A DNA stretch of 64,000 nucleotides from Methanofollis sp. W23 (lineage in GTDB: Archaea; Halobacteriota; Methanomicrobia; Methanomicrobiales; Methanofollaceae): positions 1,756,140 through 1,820,139 of the forward strand of contig NZ_JAGGMN010000001.1 of NCBI RefSeq assembly GCF_017875325.1. Reading direction: 5' to 3'. The notes under the pieces were generated by a model. The model saw only the letters and a program-made list of their open reading frames with translations, was not told the DNA's origin and did no database searches. The number at the start of each line of letters is the position of its first letter. Position 1 is the first letter of the stretch. Shown here piece by piece: positions 1 through 8,290 of this stretch. The position numbers were made by a program, and so were the translations under genes.

Positions 1-213
1 GACCCCGCTGCCGGTCAGCGGTCCGGTGGCGATGACCAACGGGTTTTCAGGGCTGAGCGGGTCGGTCGAGGCGTCGATCATCTCGGCGAGGAGCCTCACC
101 CCCAGGCCCCGGCCACCCAGATAGTCGCGCTTCCATTCGTCTGGATAGGGGTGTGGTCTGCACCTCCCCGCGGTGAGGTCAACCTCGAGGAGACGGTCGG
201 CATATCCTTTCAT
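1..213 (-). CDS. aldehyde:ferredoxin oxidoreductase family protein, N-terminal part (runs off the window)
   Basis: The minus strand reads from an ATG at 211-213 to the window edge, giving 71 residues that start MKGYADRLLEVDLT and contain KRDYLGGRGLGVRLL and SPENPLVIATGPLTG. This is the standard N-terminal beta-barrel start of tungsten/molybdenum aldehyde:ferredoxin oxidoreductases, where the GGRGLG segment helps bind the pterin cofactor. Such enzymes oxidise aldehydes with ferredoxin as acceptor in the cytoplasm. A GAGGAGGGAAC ribosome binding site sits just before the ATG. Only about a tenth of a typical 600-residue protein is visible, so the substrate class (AOR, FOR, GOR, WOR) cannot be told. 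Confidence 0.85.
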   Translation of the reverse strand, partial: MKGYADRLLEVDLTAGRCRPHPYPDEWKRDYLGGRGLGVRLLAEMIDASTDPLSPENPLVIATGPLTGSGV

Positions 214-407
214 GTTCCCTCCTCTCTCCCCCTTGGGCGTCGTCGGCATGATAAAGGTAACCTGGCGACCATGTACGCGGGCAGGGCCGGGGATGCGCGG
301 CGATCTGGTCTCTATCCTGACCCTGTTGCCTGGATCTAAACTATTTAAGGGCCGCGCAAACAGATACTTATAGAAGTGTTGAGAGCACACGAAATGAGGA
401 GATAGTC
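214..407. promoter_or_regulatory. divergent intergenic region between the AOR gene and the Mrp gene
   Basis: The 194 bp hold the start signals of two diverging genes. For the plus-strand gene an AT-rich stretch (ACTATTTAAG near 341-350, and ATACTTATAG near 365-374) can act as a TATA box, and GAGGAG lies 7 nt before the ATG at 408. Confidence 0.45.
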
Positions 408-1289
408 ATGGCAGAGAATCAGTCTCAACAGGGATCAGAGTGTGACGGCAACTGCAACTCATGCCCGAGCGCTCAAAAGGACGAGAACGGGCAGGCCACC
501 TGCGGTCTCCCACCAAAGGTACAGATGAACGTGAAGCATGTGATCCTTGTCCTCTCAGGCAAGGGAGGGGTAGGCAAGACCACGGTCTCGGTCAACCTCG
601 CCTTCGCCCTCGCAAACCGCGGCAAGGACGTCGGTCTCCTTGACCTGGACATCCACGGCCCCAACGTCCCAAAGATGGTCGGGGTCGAAGGGGAACGCCT
701 GATGGTCGCGGGCAACAAGATCGAGCCAGTCCACGCGACCGGCAACCTCTCGGTGGTCTCGATGGAGTTCCTCCTGCCTGACGGCGAGACCCCGGTGATC
801 TGGCGCGGGCCGATGAAGATGACGGCGATCAAGCAGTTCCTGGAGGACGTCAACTGGGGCGACCTCGACTACCTGGTCGTCGACCTCCCGCCAGGCACCG
901 GCGACGAGGCCCTCTCCATCATCCAGCTCGCCCCGCAGATCGAGGGCGCGGTCATCGTCACCACCCCACAGGCCGTCTCGACAATGGACTCAAGCAAGGC
1001 GGTCCGCTTTGTCGAGAAACTCGACCTCAAGGTTCTCGGGATCGTCGAGAACATGAGCGGGCTCATCTGCCCGGACTGCGGCAAAGAGATCGACATCTTC
1101 GGCAAGGGCGGCGGCAAGACGGCGGCAGAGAAACTCGGCGTCCCGTACCTCGGGGCCATCCCGATCGACCCTGCGATGCGTGAGGCCGGCGACGAGGGCA
1201 GGCCGTTCATCAACATGCACAACGACTCGCCGTCCTGGAAGGCGATCGACGCCGTGATGGAGAACCTCGTCAAGAACGTCGAGGAGTAA
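408..1289 (+). CDS. Mrp/Nbp35/ApbC family P-loop ATPase, iron-sulfur cluster carrier
   Basis: A 293-residue cytoplasmic ATPase of the MinD/Mrp superfamily that is expected to hold and pass on [4Fe-4S] clusters to apoproteins. Visible marks are the deviant Walker A KGGVGKTT near residue 52, the switch region VDLPPGTGDE near residue 160, and the CPDC pair near residue 223 that bridges a cluster between two subunits. An extra N-terminal cysteine group (C12, C16, C19, C32) recalls the Nbp35 type, though the spacing differs from the classical motif. The start is fixed by GAGGAG 7 nt upstream. The next gene begins at the base after the stop codon, so the two are surely co-transcribed and probably translationally coupled. 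Confidence 0.93.
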   Translation: MAENQSQQGSECDGNCNSCPSAQKDENGQATCGLPPKVQMNVKHVILVLSGKGGVGKTTVSVNLAFALANRGKDVGLLDLDIHGPNVPKMVGVEGERLMVAGNKIEPVHATGNLSVVSMEFLLPDGETPVIWRGPMKMTAIKQFLEDVNWGDLDYLVVDLPPGTGDEALSIIQLAPQIEGAVIVTTPQAVSTMDSSKAVRFVEKLDLKVLGIVENMSGLICPDCGKEIDIFGKGGGKTAAEKLGVPYLGAIPIDPAMREAGDEGRPFINMHNDSPSWKAIDAVMENLVKNVEE

Positions 1290-1601
1290 ATGGACCAGTA
1301 TCTCCGGGTGCTCCAGGGGGCCGGCGAGCCCCTGGAGATCTATACCAGGATTGCTGCAGCCCTGGCAGACATCGCGACATTTGCCGACCGGGTTGAACCG
1401 ATCGCCGCCGCAGCCTCTGCCCTCCCTGACCCTGACCTCGAGCACCTCCGCTTTGCCCTGGTGCGCCTCCAGGTCTATGCCGACATCCACCGCTACGAGA
1501 ACATCGAACAGACGCAGTGGATGAAATACGTTGCCCAGGTCCTTGAGCGGGTCATCTATGGCTCGCTCATGCTGGAGTCAGAGAGTTCTTCAGGCGAATA
1601 G
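1290..1601 (+). CDS. hypothetical protein coupled to the Mrp ATPase
   Basis: This encodes 103 residues with an all-helical look: acidic, alanine/leucine-rich, with IHRYENIEQTQWMKYVAQVLERVIYGSL near the end. No known motif, signal peptide or membrane segment is seen, and I do not recognise the family. Its ATG follows the stop codon of the Fe-S carrier ATPase with no gap, so a role next to that protein (partner, regulator) is plausible but only inferred. Codon use (strong G/C in third position) matches real genes of the window. A T-rich stretch follows the stop. Confidence 0.7.
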   Translation: MDQYLRVLQGAGEPLEIYTRIAAALADIATFADRVEPIAAAASALPDPDLEHLRFALVRLQVYADIHRYENIEQTQWMKYVAQVLERVIYGSLMLESESSSGE

Positions 1602-1612
1602 AGTCTCCTGAT

Positions 1613-1630
1613 TCTTTCGTCTTTTTTCTT
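1613..1630 (+). terminator. T-rich terminator after the Mrp operon
   Basis: TCGTCTTTTTTCTT lies within 30 nt of the stop codon without an obvious hairpin, as is usual for archaeal termination. Confidence 0.5.
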
Positions 1631-2020
1631 AGAATCGATCACTCACTCGAAGACCCCAGGGTCTTCTCAAACTCGCTGAAGTGTGTACCTCGATACATTC
1701 TGTGGAGTGGTAGAACCAGGCATGAGCCCCTGGATCACGCACCCAGGATGAAAATTATTGGAGTTCTCTGGAGTGAATGGACCCCCGTTTCTCTTTCCAG
1801 GAAAGACGCCACAGGGGAACACTGCTCCATTGCCGCCCTCGCCTCTTCTCATCGCCGGAGGTCCATGGGGATGAAAACCCCAGGCAAGAGACGCCAGGAA
1901 AGGTTCTGCGATTGAAGACGCTACCCCCTCCCGCCACCGAGTACCATCAGGGAGATCTCTCCTGAGCAGGACTCCCGATTTTTCTGTGCAGAGAAAATAC
2001 TGTGCATTTTTTCTTCACCC
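1631..2020. repeat. decayed copy of the dispersed intergenic repeat family
   Basis: No gene seen. Bases around 1700-1790 (GGTAGAACCAGGCATGAGCC, then GGATGAAAATT) resemble, in reverse, the terminal segment of the long (type B) intergenic element seen intact near 19620-19664. The rest is too degraded to align by eye. Confidence 0.4.
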
Positions 2021-2198
2021 GGCCCTGTAGAAATCCTCTTGATGAGGCGCTCCGGCGGGGAGCGTGCCGCCCCCGCGACACAAGAGGTCGAGGAGGGCGG
2101 CACTCTCGTCACAGTTGTCCATGATACCTTCCCGCCCCTATCTTCCCCCCGGGGGTTCAGGGGCAGCGCCCCCGGCAAGTGAGGGTTTCTACAAAGCC
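2021..2198. mobile_element. MITE-like element, type A, short form (178 bp)
   Basis: The left end GGCCCTGTAGAAATCCTC and the right end GAGGGTTTCTACAAAGCC are inverted copies with few mismatches. The element is flanked by CTTCACCC and CTTCATCC, a 7/8 match that looks like an 8-bp target duplication. Inside are G/C blocks able to form hairpins (GGGGGTTCAGGGGCAGCGCC). No open frame of its own. Orientation is the same as the copies at 9675 and 53008. Confidence 0.75.
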
Positions 2199-2415
2199 CT
2201 TCATCCTGTACCCTGTACCCCTGATGCCCCCTCAGGTCGCCGCCACGGCGCGATGGGACAGGAAGACAGATGATCAGAGAGGGACCGTACCAGATGGACA
2301 AAAGATTCTCAAAGTCGTATCTTCCAGAGAGGCGCCTGATCTTCATCCCATACTCACGTCCCCATCCCTCTCCCCCCGAACTCCAATCCAGACCCCCCCC
2401 GGGGAAACGCAGGTA

Positions 2416-2429
2416 GGAAGTTTCCTTCC
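2416..2429. promoter_or_regulatory. GGAA-N6-TTCC site upstream of gdhA (candidate NrpR operator)
   Basis: The sequence GGAAGTTTCCTTCC fits the GGAA-N6-TTCC pattern bound by NrpR, the nitrogen repressor of methanogens. It lies about 75 bp upstream of the gdhA TATA box, farther out than a classical repressor site, so function here is uncertain. Confidence 0.45.
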
Positions 2430-2503
2430 TCCTTCGGCCGCCAGGAATTATCAATTGTATACCTCCCACAAATTCAGAATCGGGAGGCTCTTAAACAATA
2501 TCG

Positions 2504-2513
2504 TTAATATATT
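2504..2513 (+). promoter_or_regulatory. gdhA TATA box
   Basis: TTAATATATT in an AT-rich island places transcription start near 2535-2540, leaving a leader of about 45 nt that contains the ribosome binding site GGTGAATCC just before the ATG at 2584. Confidence 0.6.
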
Positions 2514-2583
2514 ATTATTCGGGCCATTCGGCACCTATAAGCCCGATTACAGTTAATCTCTAAAGGGTAACTGGTGAATCCAC

Positions 2584-3828
2584 ATGACCAATAAGAACCC
2601 CTTTGAAAACGTCAAGAAGCAGATCTGCTCGTGTACCGAATTCCTCGGCATACCCTCCAATGTCGAAGAGTTCCTCAAGACCCCGATGCGTGAGATCCAC
2701 GTCGCCCTCCCTGTACGGATGGACGACGGCACCGTCCGCGTCTTCCAGGGTTTCCGTGTCCAGTACAACTGTGCCCTTGGCCCTGCCAAGGGAGGGATCA
2801 GGTTCCATCCCCACGAGACCATCGACACCATCCGCTCGCTCGCGGCCCTGATGACCTGGAAATGTGCGCTCCTCGACCTCCCGCTCGGCGGCGGCAAGGG
2901 CGGCATCATCTGCAACCCCAAGGAACTCTCAGAGGGTGAACTCGAACGCCTGAGCCGTGCCTATATCAGGGCGATCTACAAGGACATCGGCCCCGAATGC
3001 GACGTCCCGGCCCCTGACGTCTACACCAACGCCCAGATCATGACCTGGATGATGGACGAGTACTCGACCCTTGTCGGCCACAATGCCTGCGGGGTCATCA
3101 CCGGCAAGCCGCTCCTCCTCGGAGGTTCGGCAGGCAGGGGCGACGCCACCGCCCGCGGCGGCTGGCATGTCCTCAGAGAGGCGGCAAAGGACCACGGGAT
3201 CGACCTTACCCAGGCAAAGATCGCGATCCAGGGCTTCGGGAACGCCGGGTCGCACGCCGCCACCCTTGGCAGAGAACTCGGGTGCACCATCGTCGCGGTC
3301 AGCGACAGCCACGGTGCGGTCTACAACGAGGAAGGGCTCGACCTCAAGAAACTCGCCGCCCACAAGGCAAAGACCGGCTCGGTCAAGGACTTCGAGGGCG
3401 CCGAGACCATCACCAACGACGACCTTCTTGCCCTGAAGGTCGACATCCTCATCCCGGCGGCACTTGAGAACGCCATCAACGAGACGAACGCCGACAAGGT
3501 CCAGGCGACGATCGTTGGGGAACTTGCAAACGGTCCGATCTCGCCTGAAGGCGACGCAATCCTCTTCAAGAAGGGCATCACCGTTATCCCCGACTTCCTC
3601 TGCAACTCAGGCGGGGTAACAGTCTCGTACTTCGAGATGGTCCAGAACTTCTCCCTCGACCGCTGGGAGGAGGCCGACGTCCAGGCCCGTCTCGGCAAAA
3701 AGATGACCCGCGCCTACCACGAGGTCGCCGAGATCACCAGGGAGCACGGCATCTCCATGCGCCAGGCCGCCTACACCCTCTCCATGAAGCGCGTCGTCGA
3801 CGCCATGAAGCTGCGTGGCTGGGTCTAA
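2584..3828 (+). CDS. gdhA: glutamate dehydrogenase
   Basis: A 414-residue hexameric-type Glu/Leu dehydrogenase that interconverts glutamate and 2-oxoglutarate plus ammonium with NAD(P). The dimerisation/substrate domain carries GPAKGGIRFHP and the catalytic lysine segment PLGGGKGGI (near residues 100-108); the Rossmann domain shows QGFGNAGSHAA (near 220). SDSHGAVYNEEGLD is the region that helps choose NAD or NADP. Length and order are normal for the family. The ATG is preceded by GGTGAATCC. The gene stands alone with its own promoter and a poly-T stop signal. Together with glnA, glutamate synthase and amt-glnK in this window it gives the cell both a low-affinity and a high-affinity way to fix ammonium. 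Confidence 0.96.
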   Translation: MTNKNPFENVKKQICSCTEFLGIPSNVEEFLKTPMREIHVALPVRMDDGTVRVFQGFRVQYNCALGPAKGGIRFHPHETIDTIRSLAALMTWKCALLDLPLGGGKGGIICNPKELSEGELERLSRAYIRAIYKDIGPECDVPAPDVYTNAQIMTWMMDEYSTLVGHNACGVITGKPLLLGGSAGRGDATARGGWHVLREAAKDHGIDLTQAKIAIQGFGNAGSHAATLGRELGCTIVAVSDSHGAVYNEEGLDLKKLAAHKAKTGSVKDFEGAETITNDDLLALKVDILIPAALENAINETNADKVQATIVGELANGPISPEGDAILFKKGITVIPDFLCNSGGVTVSYFEMVQNFSLDRWEEADVQARLGKKMTRAYHEVAEITREHGISMRQAAYTLSMKRVVDAMKLRGWV

Positions 3829-3859
3829 GTCGGTCTACCAGGCATACAATTCCACGCAC

Positions 3860-3868
3860 TCTTTTTTT
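3860..3868 (+). terminator. poly-T terminator after gdhA
   Basis: A run of seven T follows the stop codon by about 32 nt. Confidence 0.5.
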
Positions 3869-3945
3869 ACCTGGAAAATGAAGGATCTCTGCACTGATCT
3901 CCTCATCCTCAGAGATTCTCAATTCATCCCCCAGATTGGTCGAGG

Positions 3946-4135
3946 ATGACACAGACCAGGAGCATATCCCACCACTCTCCTGGGGTGAACGTCTCCTCCA
4001 CCAGGGGGCGTGCCGCCCTCGATCACCAGATCTTCACTGTCCTCTCGCGCCGGGGGATTGCGCCCCCCGGACCCCCCACGACGAGAATCGGTGGGGGCGG
4101 CGAATGGAACACGTCCTCCACCTTTCAACCAATAT
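3946..4135. repeat. intergenic repeat, type C/B body without clear ends
   Basis: AGCATATCCCACCACTCTC at the left resembles 59683 and 46259. The core GCGCCGGGGGATTGCGCCCC, followed by GGACCCCCCACGACGAGAAT and GGGGGCGGCGAATGGAACAC, is shared with the bodies at 19490-19560, 35720-35790 and 60175-60235. No gene seen. Confidence 0.6.
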
Positions 4136-4148
4136 TGAATAAAAAGCG

Positions 4149-4361
4149 GGCTCTGTAGAATTCTTCACTTCCTCTCGGTGCAAGGGTACCTCAATCGCCT
4201 TCCGACACAATCACGCCTCCAGGGCCACGATGGGGGCGGGAAGGCACTATCAATGATCATGAAGAGGGGATTGCTGTTCTCTGCCTATCCTCATGCGGGG
4301 GGTTCGGGGGGCGGCCAGCCCCCCGTCGAAGAGAACCATCAAGAGGGTTTCTCCAGAGTCC
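4149..4361. mobile_element. MITE-like element, type A (213 bp)
   Basis: Left end GGCTCTGTAGAATTCTTC, right end GAGGGTTTCTCCAGAGTC. The interior (TTCCTCTCGGTGCAAGGGT, then a GGGCGGGAAGGCA block and a GGGGGGCGGCCAGCCCCCC hairpin) matches the copies at 5203, 19029 and 35261 in the same orientation. No clear target duplication. Confidence 0.7.
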
Positions 4362-4439
4362 GACACCCCACTCTCATCCTCCTCTGATCGCAGGACTTTT
4401 TTGCCGGGGCGCGTCACATACCCCTGGTGAATCAGTCCA

Positions 4440-5183
4440 ATGGCGCGTCTTACCTGGGAGACAAGGCTCGGGATCTTTCTGGTCCTGGCAAGTGTTGCGA
4501 TCTACACGGCAAAATTCCTCGTCCTCGGCACCCCTGAGAACACCTACTACTACATCTTCAATGCCCTGGGGTTCCTCCCGATCAATGTCCTGCTCGTCAC
4601 GCTCATCTTAAACCAACTCCTCACCGTGCGGGCACGGCGGGACAAACTCCAGAAACTGAACATGGTCATCGGGACTTTCTTCTCAGAGGTCGGGACCAGC
4701 CTGCTGGTCAGGCTCTCAGACCGCGACGCCGGTCTTGAAACGATCCGCTGCGACCTCATGGTCAGGGACGACTGGTCCGCGAAGGAGTTCGAGGAGGTGC
4801 GGGCCTGTATGGCCGACCACCCCTACGAGGTGAGAGTGGACGCCGACGAGCTGGACGTGATCCGGAGACTCCTGATCCAGAAGCGCCCCTTCCTCCTGCG
4901 CCTCCTCGAAAACCCGGTACTCCTCGAACACGAACACTTCACCGAAGTGCTGCGGGCGGTCTTCCACCTTGCCGACGAACTCGAACGGCGCGACGACCTT
5001 GCGCACACCCCTGAGACCGACCTCGCCCACCTGAACATCGACGTCAACCGTGCCTACCGCCTCCTGGTCGTCCAGTGGCTCGACTACATGGCATATCTCA
5101 AGGAACACTACCCGTACCTCTTCTCCCTCGCGATGCGGACCAACCCCTTCGACGAGAATGCCTCGCCGGTGGTGCGGGGGTGA
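4440..5183 (+). CDS. membrane-anchored protein of unknown function
   Basis: This encodes 247 residues. Two hydrophobic segments near residues 10-28 (LGIFLVLASVAIYTAKFLVL) and 41-60 (LGFLPINVLLVTLILNQLL) anchor the N terminus; the remaining 185 residues are charged, helical and presumably cytoplasmic (ARRDKLQKLNMVIGTFFSEV onward). No catalytic motif is recognisable. A similar architecture, two membrane helices followed by a helical cytosolic part, occurs in uncharacterised archaeal proteins, but I cannot name a family. It is monocistronic, with repeats on both sides. GGTGAATCAG lies a few bases before the ATG, supporting the start. Confidence 0.8.
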   Translation: MARLTWETRLGIFLVLASVAIYTAKFLVLGTPENTYYYIFNALGFLPINVLLVTLILNQLLTVRARRDKLQKLNMVIGTFFSEVGTSLLVRLSDRDAGLETIRCDLMVRDDWSAKEFEEVRACMADHPYEVRVDADELDVIRRLLIQKRPFLLRLLENPVLLEHEHFTEVLRAVFHLADELERRDDLAHTPETDLAHLNIDVNRAYRLLVVQWLDYMAYLKEHYPYLFSLAMRTNPFDENASPVVRG

Positions 5184-5202
5184 GAAAAAAGTAGGAAAAA
5201 AG

Positions 5203-5435
5203 GGCTCTGTAGAAATCCTCACCAATTCTTGGTGCGAACGCGATTCAACCGCCTTCCTCCATCTTCTCGCCGGGGGCGCTGCCCCCGGACCCCCGGGATG
5301 AAGATAGGGGCGGGAAGGCACAATCAATGGCCATGAAGAGCGCACTGCCATCCCCCGCCTATCGCTCGCACGGGGGAACCGGGGGGCGGCACGCCCCCCG
5401 CCAGAGAGATCCATCCAGAGGATTTCTACAGAGCC
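5203..5435. mobile_element. MITE-like element, type A, intact (233 bp) with perfect ends and target duplication
   Basis: The left end GGCTCTGTAGAAATCCTC (5203-5220) and right end GAGGATTTCTACAGAGCC (5418-5435) are perfect 18-bp inverted repeats. The element is bracketed by GAAAAAAG on both sides (5195-5202 and 5436-5443), a perfect 8-bp direct repeat. The interior has two strong G/C palindromes (around 5271-5290 and 5382-5401) and no open frame of its own. It is the reference copy of the family in this window. Confidence 0.9.
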
Positions 5436-5443
5436 GAAAAAAG

Positions 5444-5956
5444 AGCAGACCTCTGAAAAATGGCCCTGAAGAAATCCTCTCTCCTGATCTTTGTGCGGGG
5501 AGGACCGGTCGCTCGAAGATGAGCGGTGTATGATAACCCCCTCTTCAGGCTCTTTCCCCTCCTCTTCGAGGGGTGGCGATTGAACCACAACTCCCTGATC
5601 TCCCCTCGCGATTGAGAAAAAGTCGCTCACACTCTGAAACGCTGTTCAGAACAAAGATCAATCGCGTATGTGCGGGGCCTGAGGTTTCTGTCTGCTTTTA
5701 CAGGATCCTTTCCACTTCATATTTTCGTCTCACCAGTCAGGAAGCAGCGCCCCATGTGCGGGTGGTGCGGGAGGGGAAGTGATCAGAACATTACTCTGAC
5801 AGATCTATGAAGGTCTCTTCATATCGCTGAATATCGAAGAATACACCTCTCACCTGCTCCTCACGCCTCTTGACCCGTCCCATCGCCGCACCGGGGGCCC
5901 GGGGGCGGCACGTCCCCAGGCAGAGGGACCGCCGTCCTGCTCCACCTCTGAAGTGA
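5444..5956. repeat. gene-free stretch with decayed repeat ends
   Basis: GGCCCTGAAGAAATCCTC at 5462-5479 is a degraded left end of the MITE family. The following 450 bp are more AT-rich in places and hold no supported gene; a G/C block near 5890-5915 (GGGGGCCCGGGGGCGGCACG) again resembles MITE interiors. Confidence 0.45.
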
Positions 5957-6106
5957 GTTCGGCGATCACCTCAAAGATTATCTGGAAAGAACGCAGATCC
6001 AGGCCCGGGGGACGTACCAATCGAGACCAACACCACCAGGCAACGAACACTCATTATCTCAAACAGACTCCCGTACCACATCCACCATGACGGCGAAAAA
6101 TACCGC

Positions 6107-8239
6107 GTGGAGCCAAGCATCGGCGGCCTTGCGACCGGACTTGCATCCTATTACCAGGAGCACAACTGCGCCTGGGTCGGGTGGCCAGGCCTCGACGCGG
6201 GAAGCCTCGGCGAGGAAGGGATGCGCACCGTCGCCGCTCTCCTTGAGGAACAGGCATGCCTCCCGGTCTTCCTCGACGCCGATGAGGTCGAGGGCTACTA
6301 TGACGGCTTCTGCAACTCCACCATCTGGCCGCTCTTCCATTATTTCCACACCAGCAGCACCTGGGACCGCGCCTCATGGGAGACCTATCTCAGGGTGAAC
6401 CAGGCTTTCTGCGAGGCGACCGTCAGGGAATACCGTCCCGGCGACATCATCTGGGTGCACGACTACCACCTCCTCCTCCTCCCTGCCATGCTCCGCAGGG
6501 CACTCCCAAAGGCCGCCATCGGGTTCTTCAACCACATCCCCTTCCCATCCTACGAGATCTTCAGGATCCTCCCCTGGCGCAGGGAGATCCTCGAAGGTCT
6601 CCTCGGCGCCGACCTCATCGGGTTCCACACCTTCGACTATGTCCGCCACTTCACCGACAGTGTCAGGCGGATCCTGGGGCACCAGCACACCTCAGGCGAG
6701 ATCCTGACCGGCAACCGCCTGGTGAAGGTGGACACCTTCCCGATGGGCATCGACTATACCAGGTACTCGAAGGCGGTCGAAGAACCAGGAGTCAGGGAAG
6801 AGGCCGCACGGCTGCGCCGAAAATACGGCGGCAGACGGGTCATCCTCTCCTTCGACCGCCTCGACTACACCAAGGGGATCCCGCAGCGCCTGCACGCCTT
6901 CGACCTCTTCCTCCAGCGCCACCCCGAGTACAGGGACGAAGTGGTCCTTATCGTCGTCGCGGTCCCGTCCCGCACCGCGGTCCACAAATACCAGACTCTC
7001 AAGCGGCAGGTGGACCGACTGGTCGGCGAGATCACCGGGCGGCACGGCACCATCGACTGGGCCCCGGTCAGATACCTCTACGACGTCCTCCCCTTCGAGA
7101 CACTCGTCGCCCTCTACCAGATCGCCGACGTCGCCTTCGTCACCTCTCTGCGGGACGGGATGAACCTGATGGCCAAGGAGTTCGTGGCCACCAAACACGA
7201 CGGACTCGGGGTTCTGGTCCTGAGCGAGATGGCCGGCGCCGCCGCCGAACTTGGCGAGGCGGTCATCGTCAACCCCTTCAACACCGAAGAGATGGTCGCC
7301 GCCCTCGAAGAGGCCCTCACCATGCCAGAAAACGAACAGGTGCGGCGGAACCGCTGGATGCAGGAACGGCTCAGGCGTTACCATGTGCTCCACTGGGCCA
7401 ACGACTTCATGCAACGCCTTGAGGCGACAAAGGTACGACAGAGAGAACTGGAAGCATCGCTCCTCTCGACCGAACAGAGAGAGACGATGGTCCAGAGGTA
7501 CCAGGAGGCAGGGCGGCGTCTCCTCCTCCTCGACTATGACGGCACCCTTGCCCCGTTTGTCTCCAGGCCCGAGCATGCCGTCCCCGACCCTCCCCTCCTC
7601 TCCCTGCTCGGGGGCCTGGCCACCGAGAAGGGGACCGAGGTGGTGATGATCAGCGGCCGGGACCGCCGGACCCTGGCCGAGTGGTTCGGCAGCCTTGCCG
7701 TCGGGCTCATCGCCGAGCACGGGGTCTGGGCCTGCCGCCCTGGCGGCGAGTGGCAGCGGACCGCCCCTCTCCAGCAGGAGTGGAAGGAGGAGATCAGGCC
7801 GGTCCTTGAACGCTATGTCGACCGGACCCCAGGCTCGTTCATCGAGGAGAAAGACTTCTCCCTGGTCTGGCACTACCGGATGGCCGACCCCGACCTGGCC
7901 TCAGCACGCGTGAAAGAGTTGAAGAGTATGCTCTTTGACCTGACCGCCCACCGCGACCTCGACATCATGGAAGGGAGCCGGGTGCTCGAGGTGAAGAACG
8001 CGGGTTATAACAAGGGACGGGCGGCGGCTGAATGGCTTGACGACGGGCCATGGGATTTTGTCCTCGGCGTGGGAGACGACTGGACCGACGAGTATCTCTT
8101 CGAGGCTCTCCCTGAAGGGGCGTGCTCGGTCAAGGTCGGGATGGGGCTTTCCAAGGCCAGGATGCATGTACGGTCGCTCAGGGAGGTGCGGGCCCTCCTC
8201 GAAGACTGCCTCAGCCCCGAGGGCGGGCAAGAGATATAA
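6107..8239 (+). CDS. trehalose-6-phosphate synthase/phosphatase fusion (OtsA-OtsB type); true start lies upstream and is unclear
   Basis: The protein joins a GT20 synthase (UDP- or ADP-glucose plus glucose-6-phosphate to trehalose-6-phosphate) to a HAD phosphatase that releases trehalose. Synthase marks: EPSIGGLATGL, HDYHLLLLP, FNHIPFPSYEIFR, DRLDYTKGIPQRL and SLRDGMNLMAKEFV. Phosphatase marks: LLLLDYDGTLAPF with nucleophile D476, ISGRDRRTL, and GDDWTDEYLF near the end. The GTG at 6107 is the first usual start codon, yet codons from about 6044 in the same frame read RTLIISNRLPYHIHHDGEKYR, the conserved OtsA N terminus. The frame is open from 5957 but has no ATG, GTG, TTG or CTG before 6107. 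A rare start codon, a frameshift, or a sequence error is implied. Confidence 0.9.
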   Translation: MEPSIGGLATGLASYYQEHNCAWVGWPGLDAGSLGEEGMRTVAALLEEQACLPVFLDADEVEGYYDGFCNSTIWPLFHYFHTSSTWDRASWETYLRVNQAFCEATVREYRPGDIIWVHDYHLLLLPAMLRRALPKAAIGFFNHIPFPSYEIFRILPWRREILEGLLGADLIGFHTFDYVRHFTDSVRRILGHQHTSGEILTGNRLVKVDTFPMGIDYTRYSKAVEEPGVREEAARLRRKYGGRRVILSFDRLDYTKGIPQRLHAFDLFLQRHPEYRDEVVLIVVAVPSRTAVHKYQTLKRQVDRLVGEITGRHGTIDWAPVRYLYDVLPFETLVALYQIADVAFVTSLRDGMNLMAKEFVATKHDGLGVLVLSEMAGAAAELGEAVIVNPFNTEEMVAALEEALTMPENEQVRRNRWMQERLRRYHVLHWANDFMQRLEATKVRQRELEASLLSTEQRETMVQRYQEAGRRLLLLDYDGTLAPFVSRPEHAVPDPPLLSLLGGLATEKGTEVVMISGRDRRTLAEWFGSLAVGLIAEHGVWACRPGGEWQRTAPLQQEWKEEIRPVLERYVDRTPGSFIEEKDFSLVWHYRMADPDLASARVKELKSMLFDLTAHRDLDIMEGSRVLEVKNAGYNKGRAAAEWLDDGPWDFVLGVGDDWTDEYLFEALPEGACSVKVGMGLSKARMHVRSLREVRALLEDCLSPEGGQEI

Positions 8240-8290
8240 GGGCGCGGGTGTCCCTGGGGATATAGGCGCGAGCGCCCTGGGGGAGACGGT

